DNA of 64,000 nucleotides. It comes from Adineta ricciae. Taxonomy: Eukaryota > Rotifera > Eurotatoria > Adinetida > Adinetidae. The notes below the pieces were generated by a model. The model was not told where the DNA came from. It did no database searches and saw only the letters and a program-made list of their open reading frames with translations. A program made the translations under genes and the position numbers. This document shows positions 1 through 12,670 of the stretch, in pieces (the first letter of the stretch is position 1; each line of letters begins with the position of its first letter). Where the stretch lies: NCBI GenBank assembly GCA_905250025.1, contig CAJNOJ010000385.1:1-64000 (forward strand). Direction: 5' to 3'.

Positions 1-3000
1 AAGTGGTAATGGCGGAGGAATATAGTCATTATGTTCTTCATAACGTAATTCTCGCCGACTGGATTTACTGTTGAGACGATCAGCAGAACGGCTCAGATGT
101 TGCGCTTGTTGTTTTTCAGAACTTTTACTTGTCGATGGTATACCGGCGATGGATGTTCGACTTTGATGTTGTCCTTCGACTCCGCCTCCACAACGTATGG
201 ATGAGAAGATCGTGTTGGAGTAACGACGAGATGTGTCACGATAGATAACACTATTTGAATTATTAACTTTATCGTTCGATTGATGGTGGTGACGATGGTG
301 ATGAGAGGATGTTTTCGGAAGATTTCTCTCTTGATTTTCGTTGGCGACGGGATTGATGGCGAGTGATGAATGAGTTGGTGAAAGAGGTTTCTAAAGAGAG
401 AGAAGAGAAAAAGAAAATTTCTACTCTTTTCTTCTTTGTTTTAATCGCCTGATCTTCCTCGTTTTTTCAGGAAAGAAACATTTTCTCTCGCATCGATTGT
501 TTTTCAAAACAACAGAGAAAAAACGTATTGAAGTAGATTATCCTCTTAACAAAAGTCTAACATTTACCTCACTCTCTTTTATTCCTCAATTATAAGTAAA
601 GAAGAAGAAATGACAAGATTCCATTCATGTGTAAAACGACAATGGACTTTTTCTTCTTTACTTAATCAAAGTAAAAAAAAAGAAAAAGAGGAAGAATCTA
701 TTTCAACGATAAGAAATCTTTCAATCCTCTTAAGTAGAGAGATAGAGGGAGTGCAGAAAAACTTCTTGAAAAGGTCCGATATACACTTTTTCTTTTTCTT
801 CTTCTTTGCAGCTGTACTATCTGGATCATCCACTGCAACAAAAGAGGGAAACCTTAAAGTAAAGTACATATGTTTGCTGTTACGAACGAGGACATTACAT
901 CAATAGGGACAAACAACATCCGTTTTCTCTTCTTCTTTTCTTCTCATTATTGTTTTTCTTCCTTTTTTCTCTCATTCCCACAAGACTACAAATGGTAAAC
1001 GAGATCCAGTCTATCGATAATCGATCACAGTCTTACAGACATGGTCGTATGTCATCTCCTACAAGAAAATCAAATGTCTACCTGTTCGGCTGATAGAATA
1101 GAATTCAGAAATGATCATCCATCAGCATAAGTTACCAGTGATCAGCACATTTCATTAGTATGCATAATCAATTACTTGTCCCTGTCCGTTTTTTTTGTTT
1201 TACACGCTTTGCTTTTAGTTTGTCTCGTCTGCCGGTGTTAGTTTATTTGATCTAAATCATTTCTTGCCCGACGCGACGTCAAGGTGTAGCGTTTAAAATT
1301 CTTCTCTTCGTTTTTCTTTCTCACTCTCTCCCTTTCGCGCTTCGATGTTTGTACATGTAATTGTAAAAGAGGGTAAATTCATCGTTCAAACGTGCAGATG
1401 GACGCACATTTTCGTATTTACTATTCACTGTCGCGCGATGATGAGTACGTATTAGATCGGCGGTCGCGCCGTCTGATGTCAGTTGTAGTTATACTAATAG
1501 TATTAGTCATGCTAGTATCTGCTCTTTAGCATAACTATCGGACTCGTCATGATACGAACTCGAACCGTACTGAAGAAAGAAATGGTAAAATAACAACAAT
1601 TAATCCTTATGATATCTATAAAGGAAGAAGAAAAACTGCGAATGCAATTAAGACAATTTGATTTCAGTTGTCGTCTTTTGTTTGAAAGACCACATACTTG
1701 CACAATCTATATCGTCATTACGATTATTGTCGGCGTCATTGTTGTTGTTGTTGTTGTTGTTCTTTTGATTGTAAGCTACACTTATTCAAAAAAATGTAGA
1801 TGGCAACTTGAAGGTTATTAATATTAACGTCCGTCGAACATGTCGCAGAAAAAAAGAAAAACCGCAACACAAAGAAAAAAAGAAAGAAGGAAGAAAAGCG
1901 CAAAATATGATGATGATGATGAGGATGATGATGATGTTAGAGTGTCGTCTGCTCTATTTTTCTCTCTCAGCGCCTCACTGCTTTTCTTGTGGAGCGCCGG
2001 CTTTTGTTACTCTTACACATTGCATTCGTTGTGTGAACGATTTGTTTTGTCATAAGAACGACGATGAAAGAATGAGTGAACATCGGAGAGTTTTTGCTTT
2101 CCTATTATTATTGAACGATGATTTGTCGCTCATTCGTTCTCGAGTCACTAAGAAAACAAGCGAATCACTATATCGTAAAATTAGATAAGCACATAGCACG
2201 TGAAGGCATGCGTTAGTCTCGTATAACACTGCGGATGAAAAAAAAAAAGGAATGTGTAGACGAATGGAACAGGAAGCCAACTTTTATGGTCTCCATCATA
2301 TTCATGTCTCGGGTTTTCTTTGTACTCACTTCAACGGTAGATAGATCAGAAAAAAGAAGAGCGAGAAAAAAAGATTCTTTCTTTTTTGACAAGAAATACA
2401 CCTCGACAATTGAATTGTGTTTGACTAATCGACTGTCTTACGTACGATCTTGTCTCCATTTGAGTATAAGAGAGATCTTTCGATAACAGAAACAAAGCAC
2501 AATATAATAACTATATGAAAGAGAAATACGTCTTTCTGATGTACGTTTATCCATTTGTCACTGCTATTCAACAACAACAAATGTCCTCATCTATCCATGT
2601 ATATTGATAACGCACAGCGCTCGTATGATAAACAATATAAAACAGAAACACTCGATGTATTAAAAAATCATATTTCTTTTTTTTATGGCAAGAAAACGAA
2701 GGGATATGAAGAAGAATTATTTCCCGGTGTCTGTGTTGATGCAAGTTGGAAGAGAAGAAGAAGAAGAAGACGAAGAAGGAGAAGGAGAAGATAGTGATGA
2801 TGACGAAGGAGAAAGAAGAACAAAAAGATGAGCAACATGTATTCGCGTAAATTATAGCCGACAACAAGAATATGTCTTCTGTTAACTATGCCATTGAAAG
2901 ACAAGATAAATCGACAATGAAAAAAGAAGAAGAAAACTAGAGAAACTATGATGATTGCCCGAAAAAAGAAGAAGAAGAAGGAGTAATTAGATAAATGCTA

Positions 3001-3297
3001 GTGTTTGATTTCCTACGGATCTTCTTATGTTCATGGGAAAAAAAAGAAATCCTCTTTCGAATGATGATAATCGTAATGAATGAGAGCCGCAATTGCTACT
3101 TACATTTTCGTCTTGATCAGTGCTATCTCGTTTGGAAAGGTCATTTTCCGACTTAGTCCGAGACTGTTTCTATAATTAAAAAACGAATCGTATGTCCCAC
3201 ATGTCTCCAATTTGGTTTTTGTATTAATGTATACATGTCCCATCTGACGTTCCATGTCTATATTTAGAAAACTTACTTTAACACGAAATAACTTCAT
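1..3297 (-). CDS. Unrecognised low-complexity protein, 5' part only (runs off the left edge)
   Basis: Three coding exons can be read on the minus strand: 3297-3277 (7 codons, MKLFRVK), 3169-3104 (22 codons, KQSRTKSENDLSKRDSTDQD...) and 390-1, which stays open to the window edge. All junctions are phase 0. The donors after exons 1 and 2 are strong (GTAAGT), and acceptors end in TTATAG and CTTTAG. The third exon encodes a Ser/His-rich stretch (HHHRHHHQSN, SRSADRLNSKSSRR) ending in PPPLPL, which suggests a disordered, possibly SH3-binding region. The intron between exons 2 and 3 is about 2.7 kb, very long for this region, so further small exons there could have been missed. I do not recognise the family. 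The exon at 390-1 is fairly secure; the link to the two tiny upstream exons is an inference from splice-site quality and matching phase. Confidence 0.55.
391..3103. other. Long AT-rich intron with simple repeats, no gene seen
   Basis: This lies inside the left-edge gene if its first exons are correct. It holds short purine and pyrimidine tracts, a TTG run near 1739-1761, ATG/GAT runs near 1907-1935 and an AAG-rich tract near 2750-2790. The open frames here are short, biased by the simple repeats (poly-K, poly-R, poly-F), and show no family resemblance, so I call none of them. Confidence 0.5.
2748..2791. repeat. AAG/AGG-rich simple repeat
   Basis: Imperfect trinucleotide tract of AAG with interspersed AGG and ACG units. 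It lies inside the long intron of the left-edge gene. Confidence 0.8.
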
Positions 3298-3457
3298 TGC
3301 ACTATAATGAGAGATCAACAGGCACTAGACAGCGTGACTAACGGCTCTCTAATACCGATCTCTCATGATAATAATAACAATAACAACCAGTATAACACGA
3401 AGATGAAACGTCGATTAAAGAACTAGAAGCTCATCATCATCCTTATATTACTCGTAG

Positions 3458-3494
<37 letters not shown>

Positions 3495-4172
3495 GAACGA
3501 TTTCCTGTTCTTCTCCTTTTTTTTTCAATTTTTTTTCAACATGCTATATACGCACGCATTCATAGAAAACGTCTAACGAGCCATCACATAAACGCCTAGA
3601 TATCTAAGCCACACGATTCAAACGAAGGAAAGAAAAAAAAAGCTAAAACGACCGTTATAGTAGAGTAAAGAATAATAAGAATCTAAAAACATTTTTTCAT
3701 TGAAAAGCCTACGTATTGAACTGCACTACCGCATGATTTTTAAGCTTTTATCGAGTCAATAATCAACCATAGACCGCTCCCGTTTACGAAAGAACAAAAA
3801 ATAACGTTTTCTACTAGTTAAGTCCGCAGTCGAGGAAAAACTAGAGTGATTAAGTGTGGTTTCCGATGAGTACTTCCATACTCAAATTAGCAGTGAGCAC
3901 TTTCCGTAGTAGAAATGGCAACTATTGTCACGGTTATCAGATAACACGCGAGAAGATATTCAGTTACATCGATACTGATATTGAATCCTCATGTAATCAA
4001 ATTTCTATTTGATCAAAAGAAGAAATCATAACATACATTTCTTCTTTTGATGTCGATGACGCAAGTGAACATATTGAACTCTTCAAAATAGCCAGCAAGT
4101 GTACTGACGTGTGCAACTCACACATATTAATAGAGACAAATTTCGATATAATGATGATGTTCAATGAATCTG
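3298..4172. other. Intergenic spacer between the left-edge gene and CEP120
   Basis: About 875 bp upstream of the left-edge gene's putative start and downstream of the CEP120 stop. It contains the GA microsatellite at 3462-3489 and poly-T runs. No coding exon is evident. It would hold the left gene's promoter and the CEP120 3' UTR. Confidence 0.5.
3462..3489. repeat. (GA)n microsatellite
   Basis: Near-perfect GA dinucleotide run of about 28 bp. Confidence 0.95.
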
Positions 4173-7100
4173 TCACCTAGATCGAAAATCAAAACTATCA
4201 ACTNTTCGTCGTTCGAGTTCTTGAATTAAGGCATCACTATGTGTATAAGTACCTGTTTGCAATAGAGTATCGCGATGTTCAATTAAAACGCCTAGTTGTT
4301 GATCGACCTGCTCGTATTGTTCAGTGTCGTCGGAGAGTGTTGACATTGTTTGCAAACCGTGACCAAGAATTGTCGGTGTTGAAGAGACTTCTTTCAATCT
4401 AGAAAGCAGTGTTCAGCTTTTATTCATCATCGATTGTTTGCTTCTTACTTATTCAATTCGTTTTTGATGCCTTCTAATTGTTTATGGTCATTTTTCATAA
4501 TTTCATTTTCTTCTGCAGCTAAGTATCTACAAGCAACGAGATTGTCAAAAAGGTTTGATGCTGATTTTCTTCGAAAGTTTACCGTAATCGCATGTGTTCG
4601 ACCTCTTGCATTTGTTTTTGTAGCGCAACTTTCGATAGATCGTCCTCTCGTTGTTTCAAACGTTGATATCCTTTCAAAGCTTTCACCCATTGTTGTTTAT
4701 AACGTTCGCCTGATGCTAACGACGCATCTAATTTGCGTTGCAGTTCGTTCTAAAGAAAATTCAATCAACTAATTCGAAATTCATCCAAAGATTTTCTTTA
4801 CTTTTTCCAGCATCAGCATATTGATTTCAGCTTGAAGTTTAACTTCAGGTGCGCTGCGTTGCTTTTCTTTGTAAGTAAAAAGTTCCTGTTCTTTGTCGCG
4901 ATAGCGTTTCTCCCACTCGGCTACGGAACGTTTTAAACGAATGATCTCATCATCGAGTGCTTGATTCTTGCTTCTAAAACAACAGGATATGTTTTTGTTA
5001 GGCGGACAGTGATGATGATGATGAAAGAAGGTATTTTTGAACACGGAAAAAGGATACGTTATTCTTAGATGAAGATCAAAGAGGATTTTGTACTTACTTT
5101 TCTAGAGTAATTGTATGTTCGGATTGTTCTTGTAAGCGTTTGGACGCTTCACGTATTTCAATGTGTTTACTGTCGTATTCGCGTTTGAGATCGACTTGCA
5201 TGCGTTGAAGCTGAAAATGAGAAGATTAACGAAAGCACAGGGATAGAAAGGATTCTACTTCTTGTTCGTTGATGCTCATTTGTTTTTCACGCTTTTCGAT
5301 ATCTGCTAAAGCTTTTTTCATTTGCTTTTCCAATTCTCCGTATTCCTTCATCTAGAAAGCAACCGAAACTACGAATCTATGGAATGAGATTGAAGTTTCC
5401 CATACCTTTTTTTGTAATAACGATTCTCGTTCGCGATCTTTTTCTTTGAACGCTTCCATCAACTCGTACAGTTTCTTTGCTTCAACCTCACGTAACTAAT
5501 CCGAAAATTCAAGAATAAATTTCAAAATGTTTGTAAGTATTAAACACAAACATGTTTTTCAAATTCAAGTTCTTTGCTCTCTTTCCATAATTGTAATTCA
5601 TATGCTGCTTGCAATTGTGCATCGTCATTCGGACGTTGAAAAACATGATCAAGACCAAGTTGCTGCTTTGAAACATCCAACAGAATAGATATATGTTTAC
5701 AATTAAACGCAAATCATACCGGAGGCACGGATTGAGGCCGAGGTGTAGTTGTCGAATTGAGTTGCAATGCACCAAAATCCTCTATTACTACTGTAGCTAA
5801 CAATTCTCCGCATTTTCTGAAATATTTTAATAGAATTTCGCTGTGACCATCGAACATTTCTTACTCTGTATTTGTTCCGATCAGTGGCAATGCTTGAGTC
5901 CATGTTTGTCTCCATCCGAGAATTCCATTCGTCGTTGATGAACAACGTTGTTTTTCCATTTGTAAGACATGATCTAATTGAAGTCGAACAATACCAAATA
6001 GCTGATCTTTACGTTCGCTACGTTCGTTGTCTCGACAGTAAACTTCGATTGTTAACGGTTCGCGATGGAAGTGTGTTTGTAACTGTTCGGAATTGACCGC
6101 AAAATTGAATATACATAGACCATGCGGCAATAAATGTTCGTTCGGTGGCGCTGATGATGTATAAGGAATGTGTAGAGGTGGATGGGTCAAGATCGGTGTT
6201 GATGTGCCCAGAAATGGATACACATAGCGGCAATATAAATACGCAGAATGGGATAAACGTAGATTACGAAGAGATTTCAGATCTATAGATAGACAATAAT
6301 GATGAGTAAGATGGTGATTGTTATTCGAATGATCGAAAACAGGTGATGGAAGACGATCATCGTTTGTTGCATGGTTGTTTATAGATAGTTGTTGTATGCG
6401 TGGTTGAGTATTGGATCTGGAAAGAACTCGTTGAACTATGAAGAGGTGAAAGATCTTTCTTTACCTATTTTCGTTTTCTATAGTTGTAGCACTTGAATTG
6501 TGGTTATTCATACTGTTCGATCGCATCCGACTCTGCTTGGGATTATCGATATTTTGTTCATTAGTAGACGTTTCACGCACTAATTTAACTTCAATTTTAA
6601 CTGTCGGCTGTGAATCTTCGTCGTCAAGGTTCGCTAGGCTTATTTCAATACCAGGTGGTGGACTTAGACGAAGATAGAAAACTTCTGTTAATATATCAAA
6701 AGTTTTCTCCATGCTGGCACTTTGTTGCAATGGTTTCATAACTTTATGCAGAGGAATTTGCGTTTGACCCACGATGTTGTCTCCTGAACATAGACGAAAG
6801 TCAATGGAATGGAATCGCTCGAAATATGCTCGAAGTGATTGAATCGTTGAACGTATGCGAACGCTCGAGCGTTCAGGAGGAAAGTCTGGCTGAACTAAAT
6901 CTTGAAACTTTTGTGTCAGCACACCGTTTCCGAAGAGGGTGTAGAAGAAAAAGTATTCGTCTTGTTTGTTGAGATTTGTATCCGATGGAATCAACTAAAA
7001 TCGATCAAATAATGTAAGATTGTAAGAAGAGAAAAAATAGAATTACGTGAATAAGATTTTTAGCTGAGAAAGTTGTAATCGACAAGGAAAAGATTTCTGC

Positions 7101-7808
7101 GGCAGGAATATCAGCACCTAGTTGATAGTATCCTTTGTCAACAAGAAGAACTGGTTGAAATTGTTTGGAACGTGATGATCCCGTACTGGTATTCGTTACT
7201 ATTTTACCTAGCGAGAAAGAAGCGCTTTTCATACGAAATATAATGAAAAAATGTCTTCGATTTTACTCGTTTTCGATGCCGTTGATGCGCTCTTGGATGT
7301 TTGATCATCTTCAATGTAAGCACAGATACTAAGCTCTGGCTTTAATTTACCAAATTTTGTTTGCAATAAACGACACCAACGAATCGTCTGAAAAGGAGCA
7401 TATATCACACTCAAACACAAAATTATGAACGACAGATGCATTACTCGAGTGGTAGTCAGCGGTCGAATGTCAATCATAAAGTAACCAATGTTTTCCCGAG
7501 ACCCCGATGTTGCGGTTACATAAGCATTGCATTTGATCACACTTCGTTGTAATTTATGCTGCTGAAAGGTTTTCTTATCAAGTTCCCATGCTAATTCCTG
7601 ATTGATATCCGGCGTTGAGGAGAATTCTACAGGATCAGTGATGAGAATCTCGCCATCGAATTTAGCATCGACGGTCAATTGACATGATGATTGATTTGGA
7701 AAGTGTCGACCTGAAAAATGTTAGGTTTGGAAAGTTCGTGGCGATTGGTGAAGAAGAATTACCTTCGAGAATTGAAACAACTAGAAGAAGACGATCCTGT
7801 TGAGGCAT
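4173..7808 (-). CDS. CEP120: Centrosomal protein of 120 kDa (CEP120) homologue
   Basis: CEP120 is a daughter-centriole protein needed for centriole elongation and assembly. Fifteen exons: 7808-7763, 7710-7445, 7387-7267, 7207-7047, 6994-6465, 6416-5865, 5816-5720, 5665-5552, 5495-5406, 5351-5259, 5210-5098, 4973-4802, 4749-4583, 4526-4449, 4398-4173. They sum to 2826 nt, in frame, giving 941 residues (human about 986). The N-terminus (LLLVVSILEGRHFP, then DAKFDGE and ELAWELDKK) aligns along the first C2 domain of vertebrate CEP120. The middle matches the DUF3668 region (FFYTLFGN, PPERSSVRIRS, then HHYCLSIDLKSLRNLRLS). The C-terminal third is coiled coil and ends with the family motif around RYLAAEE and a tail resembling LIEERDTLMRTGVYNHEDR. 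An unknown base (N at 4204) falls in the fourth-last quarter of the final exon, near the C-terminus. An acceptor-like TTATCAG lies just 5' of the ATG. Family assignment is secure; individual exon ends are hand-predicted. Confidence 0.95.
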
Positions 7809-8719
7809 TTACATCGGCTGATAAGTAAAACTCTCTTTAATTTTCTAAGCTTGGACAAAGAATAAATTCAGTGGTGAGTCATCAAAACCATCGAATGCAT
7901 TTGTTACTATGGAAACAGACTCAATAGAGAAATTGCCATAAATTTCTCACAAAATATCATCGAACGCTTAAAATACAAGTTCAAACATTTATTTACTTCA
8001 AGGAAGCTCGAAAAAAGAATTAAACGATTCAAACTTGTCACGATAGATGTCATTGTCACACTTTCGGTCTCAACAATACAATATTGTGCTAGATCAAAAA
8101 AAACACACTGCTCAGCTCAACATATGTGATCTGACTCAAGTGTCACATGTACAGTTGAGAGTTTGCACTACACGTTCGCGTCGATCATTCCACCAATTCA
8201 AAGAACACTTCATCCGATAAAATCATCACAATGATGAAAAATGAAAACAAACACTCGTCAGAAAAATCGATGTCGTTTAACAAATATGTAAATGTGTATC
8301 GTTAACTATCCTTCTTTAAACATTCCCAAAAAAAACAAAGAAACTCTGTTTGGCAACATAGAACAAACAAATTCAATCTCAATCACTTGGGCGAGCCGTT
8401 TTCTCCTTCTATCTTATGACAAAGTTCATTCTTTTTTTGTCACAATAACAACAACGACCTGAATATAATTTTACTGATTTACATATCGAAGTATTCTAAC
8501 AAGCTTATTTTCTTTTCTTGACAGATCTATACACAGAAACATTAAAAAAATCTCATTACAACCATCTAATCAACTTCTTGGCATTATTCCAACAACACTT
8601 GAAGACAGTTTTTCTTTTTCTCTAGTGATTCTCATTCCATACCTTGTTGTCGAATGTCATGTTTATAAAAACATAAACTCTCTTGATTGTCGCGCATATT
8701 TTCTTCGCTAAACAAGCAA
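7809..8719. promoter_or_regulatory. Divergent intergenic region between CEP120 and the ankyrin-repeat gene
   Basis: About 900 bp of AT-rich DNA between genes transcribed away from each other, so it probably contains both promoters. No coding exon or obvious core-promoter element stands out. The call rests on gene orientation only. Confidence 0.4.
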
Positions 8720-9910
8720 ATGAAACATAAATCTGTTGAACATCTTCTCGAAGCGATTCAACAAGGTAAGTTAAGTCAAATCATCTCGCTGATCAAATAC
8801 GAACACAATATCTATGTGAAAAACAAATTTCAACAAAATCTTCTCGTTTACATCCTTCAACAACAACGGCAAAAACAGGATCTTTCATTAATACAAAAAC
8901 GTTTTCAAATATTCAAATACTTAATCAAACAGCACAACCTCGATATTCACTCACTCGATTCCTATGGAAAAAACCTCTTCAACTGGGCGACGAATTTAAA
9001 TTGTACAAAGGAAGCCCTGTTTCTACTGAACTCATATCCGGGCGACATTGATCTACTTGTCCGAGACCAATCGGGTTCGTGTTCTTTACATTACGCTGTT
9101 GAACACGGAAACGAAGTTCTTGTTCATGCAATTGTTAATTATCTATTACGCTATCGATTGAGATTCGACATTAAAGATGCGTACGACAATACACCAGAAG
9201 ACTTAGCAATGAAATTAGGCTATGAAGACATACATCAGTTTTTGAATCAAGCATGTCCAGCGACAATATACATGGCAAGAGAATTACCGTCCCAACAAGC
9301 ACAAATAGCGAAAGTATCACCGTCGACATCGGTTTTATCTGAGTATTACTCGATGATTGAGACACGGATCGGTGCAGCCAAAAGTATGGATGATTGGAAA
9401 ACAGTTATAGCATTGCGAGCGTACCGAAAAAGTATGCCGAATCGAAAATCGAATCAAGCACGTAAATATCTTTCTTTTAAAATCTGCACATTTCTTTAAA
9501 CTTTGTCTTCGTTAGTTGAATCCCTTCCTCAACCACACGCACGAAAATCGTCGATTCCGAGTCTTCCGTCGATTGTCTCATCTGAGCACCCACCTGCAAC
9601 AAACGGTAGTCAGCAATCCGAACAAATGTTACGTTTGTTTGAACTACATTTATCTCCTTCGTTTCGTCGATCTTTTGTACCTGTTTGTCAACGAACTCCT
9701 CTTCCGATTATAAACCATCAACGTTCGACCAACGGACATCACAAAATCGGTCATTCCTCACCTGGTCACATGTTATCTAATCTACATATTCGTAAAACCG
9801 ATTCTGATCCCAACCAAACCAGCTCGTCGACTCTACCGGATCCATCAAATCATCTCACCATTCCACCAATTCATAAACAACATCGTCAGACACTACTGAC
9901 CACGAATTGA
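8720..9910 (+). CDS. Ankyrin-repeat protein of unknown role
   Basis: Two exons, 8720-9461 and 9516-9910, joined by a 54 bp GT-AG intron, give 378 residues in frame. I chose the ATG at 8720 because the longer open frame begins with a non-ATG codon. Residues about 60-175 contain ankyrin-type repeats, the clearest being SCSLHYAVEHGNEVLV followed by KDAYDNTPEDLAMKLGYEDI. The preceding repeats (KNKFQQNLLVYIL, LDIHSLDSYGKNLFNWA) are degenerate. The C-terminal half is Ser/Pro/His-rich and probably disordered. Ankyrin repeats bind other proteins, so a scaffold or adaptor role is possible, but no catalytic domain or named orthologue can be given. An additional 5' exon cannot be excluded. Confidence 0.75.
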
Positions 9911-11550
9911 CTTATGTGATTGATCTTTTCGCTCGAAAATGACGATTAATCATACAAGACACTTTTGCTTCTTCTCTTAATCAAACATTCAATCTCACCG
10001 ATCTTTTGATTTTTCAAACGCCAACAGAGAAAAAGCTATTCGCACATCGTCACCATCTTTAATGACATCATTCGATAAAAAGACCATGCAGATCATCTGA
10101 TCTCATTCTTCTGTGCTTTTTTCACTTTGACAATGATTAGAAGAAAATAAGTATACGAAGACAACATGTCAATTTGACGATAATTACCGCTAACACATTC
10201 AACCATATGGATGTTCATTATGAGAGCAAATGGACAGGTCACACATTAATCATAAAGATTTGAAATTGTTAATTTTGTTAGCAAATTAAGAAGAAAGTGA
10301 AGATTCAATTAGACTAGTGAATTTAATCTTCTTTACATTAACTAAGATATAAAATCACACATCATGTCAGGAAATTAGTCTTGACAGTAATAGTAACGGC
10401 CTAATTAATCATTCGATGAACTTTACGCTCATTTCTTTTTTTCATTGAATTAAAAAGAATTTTTCGGCAAAAAAATGGAGAGAGAGAGAGAGAGCAAAGG
10501 AATTCATCTTCTCTTGCATGTCGATGAAACTCTCTTCTCATCTTTTGTTGTCAATGTCATGATTAACACTCCAGATAGAATACAATCAGGTGAGAAAAGC
10601 TTTGATATGAACTTCAGCTAATGATGACGTTAATTGTCAAAGACAAGATTCTTTCGACATCATGTCATTGAACTTCTCCTTTCCCGGTCGATGAAAGAAC
10701 ACGAATTTATTTCGAAGACTCGTTAGAGCTAATTGACTTTTCACAGCAGGCAATTGAGTAAGAGGAAAAGAAGTGAACTGTTCTGCATTGTCGTTACAGA
10801 AACCGCTAATTAAAATTCAGCAAATAGGATATAACACATCGAGAAAAAAAAAGAATCACTCATTCAATCAGCGTTCAAGCACCTTAATCGAATCAACTCT
10901 AAAACCTAAACAATCAAATCGTGATGATGCATTATCCCTGCCATCAGTCTGCCAAGCAAAGCTTCTTTAACATCGACCGAGAGAAAAAGCCGAGTTTCGA
11001 ACCATAAATAGAAATGTCACGCTAGTTAATTATGTATTAGAATAAACACAAACATATTCATTATATCTGTAATTGAAATTTGTTTAATAATGATAAATAT
11101 TTCCATGTACCGAGCTAAATTGAATGTTCTTCTATGTTATATGTATAAAACAATTAGAAAGAGCATGACAAAATATAATTAGAAAAAGAAAGTTTCATCT
11201 TGGCGAGTTTATTTCTTCTGCAATATATGTCAATCGAATTTGTTGATAGTAGAAATTGGCCCGCCTCATCTTCATTGGTTAGACGAGTTCATAATTACAT
11301 CCGTCTTTGCCATTCGTCCTGTTATTGCTTTTTGGACGAATAGAAAAAAGCAATGAGAAAAAAAGAAAAGAAAAAGAGAAGAGTAACAATTTTGATTAAT
11401 GTTCTGCTCTTTTTCTTCCTTCGTCTCTCTTTCTCTCTTTTCATCATTACATTACTAACCTATTCAGCACAATCATTATTAGATTATTCATTAAATAAAT
11501 TAAAAAAACAACACAGTCACGGACCTGAAGAAGGAATCAGACGTTAGACT
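9911..11550. other. Gene-free region upstream of the Rx-type homeobox gene
   Basis: About 1.6 kb of AT-rich DNA with poly-T runs and a GA repeat at 10474-10494. Short frames at 10773-10970 and 11353-11547 show no family signal and no splice context. Likely 3' UTR of the ankyrin gene plus the upstream control region of the homeobox gene, by position only. Confidence 0.45.
10474..10494. repeat. (GA)n microsatellite
   Basis: Short GA dinucleotide run upstream of the homeobox gene. Confidence 0.9.
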
Positions 11551-12670
11551 ATGAAGAGCGAAGCAAACTCGGCGGTAACAACAAGTGATGATCTATCAGA
11601 TCCGAATAATCTGAGAAGAGTTCATTCCATTGAGGCAATACTGGGTATCAAAAACGGAGAGAACTTTCATCAGCAACATCCATTTGCGGTACAATTTTTC
11701 CCTTCGGCAATGCCAATGCATCACACAAGCAAAAAACGACATTCCGATGGACCCTATCCAGATGGTAAGTGAAAAAGTCGAAATGAAAGTTTGAGTTTGA
11801 TTTATTTTGTGTATTGAATAGCGAAGGCAGTTCGTCGCGTTAGTGATGAAACCGATGCACTGAGTAATAGTAAAAGTAATGGCAATTCGGATGATGATCT
11901 TGATGATGATAATGACAGTCTTGATCACTGTTTAACAAATAGTCAACATAGTTCGAAGAAGAAACATCGACGAAATCGGACAACATTTACAACATTTCAA
12001 TTGCATGAATTAGAGCGTGCTTTTGAAAAATCTCGTAAGCTATATTTAAGGAGAAATGCATGTAATCAACTAATGCTCTTTAGATTATCCTGATGTATAC
12101 AACCGGGAGGAATTAGCAGGTAAAATTAGCCTACCTGAAGTTCGAGTACAAGTTTGGTAAGTCATACATGATTTCTGCGAGTAGAGGATTATAATTGTTT
12201 TCAAAATCAGGTTTCAAAACCGTCGCGCTAAATGGCGTCGACAAGAAAAAGCTGAGGCGAATACATTAAAAATCAATCCGGATTTTCCGATGTCGAGTTT
12301 TCCAGCCACGACGAAGACGAATCCGAACGCGTCTGCCTCATCACCCTCATGTTCATCATCATTACCCATCGATCCGTGGCTTGTTAATCCATTCACATCA
12401 TCGAATGGATCGAACAATGCCAGTAATATTCCATTTTTCCCCGCGAATTGTAACGTCTCATCACTTTATTCGTCGTCAAACTATCCAACTCCACCGCTTC
12501 ATCATCCTCCGTACGGTTCGTTTTCAGATGCGAATGAAATTTTAAATGAAACAAATAATAATAACAGTTCAATTGCTCACTTACGTATCAAAGCCAAAGA
12601 ATACATGAATGCAATCATTGGCACAACAAATAACACGGAAAATCACCTTGCATGGCCGCAAGGTGTATAA
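11551..12670 (+). CDS. rx: Retinal homeobox (Rx/Rax) family transcription factor
   Basis: Rx factors are paired-like homeodomain proteins that specify eye and anterior brain fields. Four exons, 11551-11764, 11822-12034, 12084-12156 and 12211-12670, sum to 960 nt (319 residues). The N-terminus has an octapeptide-like motif (HSIEAILGI), as in Rax. The homeodomain (about residues 125-185) reads HRRNRTTFTTFQLHELERAF ... YPDVYNREELAGK ... PEVRVQVW/FQNRRAKWRRQEK, a Q50 paired-like domain almost identical to animal Rx. An intron splits the W/FQ codons of helix 3, a typical paired-class position. The C-terminus has an OAR motif (SSIAHLRIKAKEYMNAI). There is no paired domain, as expected for Rx. The acidic linker before the homeodomain (DDDLDDDNDS) and the Ser/Asn/Pro-rich tail look disordered. 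The start ATG follows an in-frame TAG and an acceptor-like AATCAG. Confidence 0.96.

Noticed and set aside
610..906. 98-codon frame rich in Lys and Phe
   Set aside because: Built from purine/pyrimidine tracts, overlaps a frame on the other strand, and has no splice or family signal.
8687..8719. Extension of the ankyrin gene to a TTG start
   Set aside because: The first ATG in frame is at 8720. Non-ATG initiation has no support.
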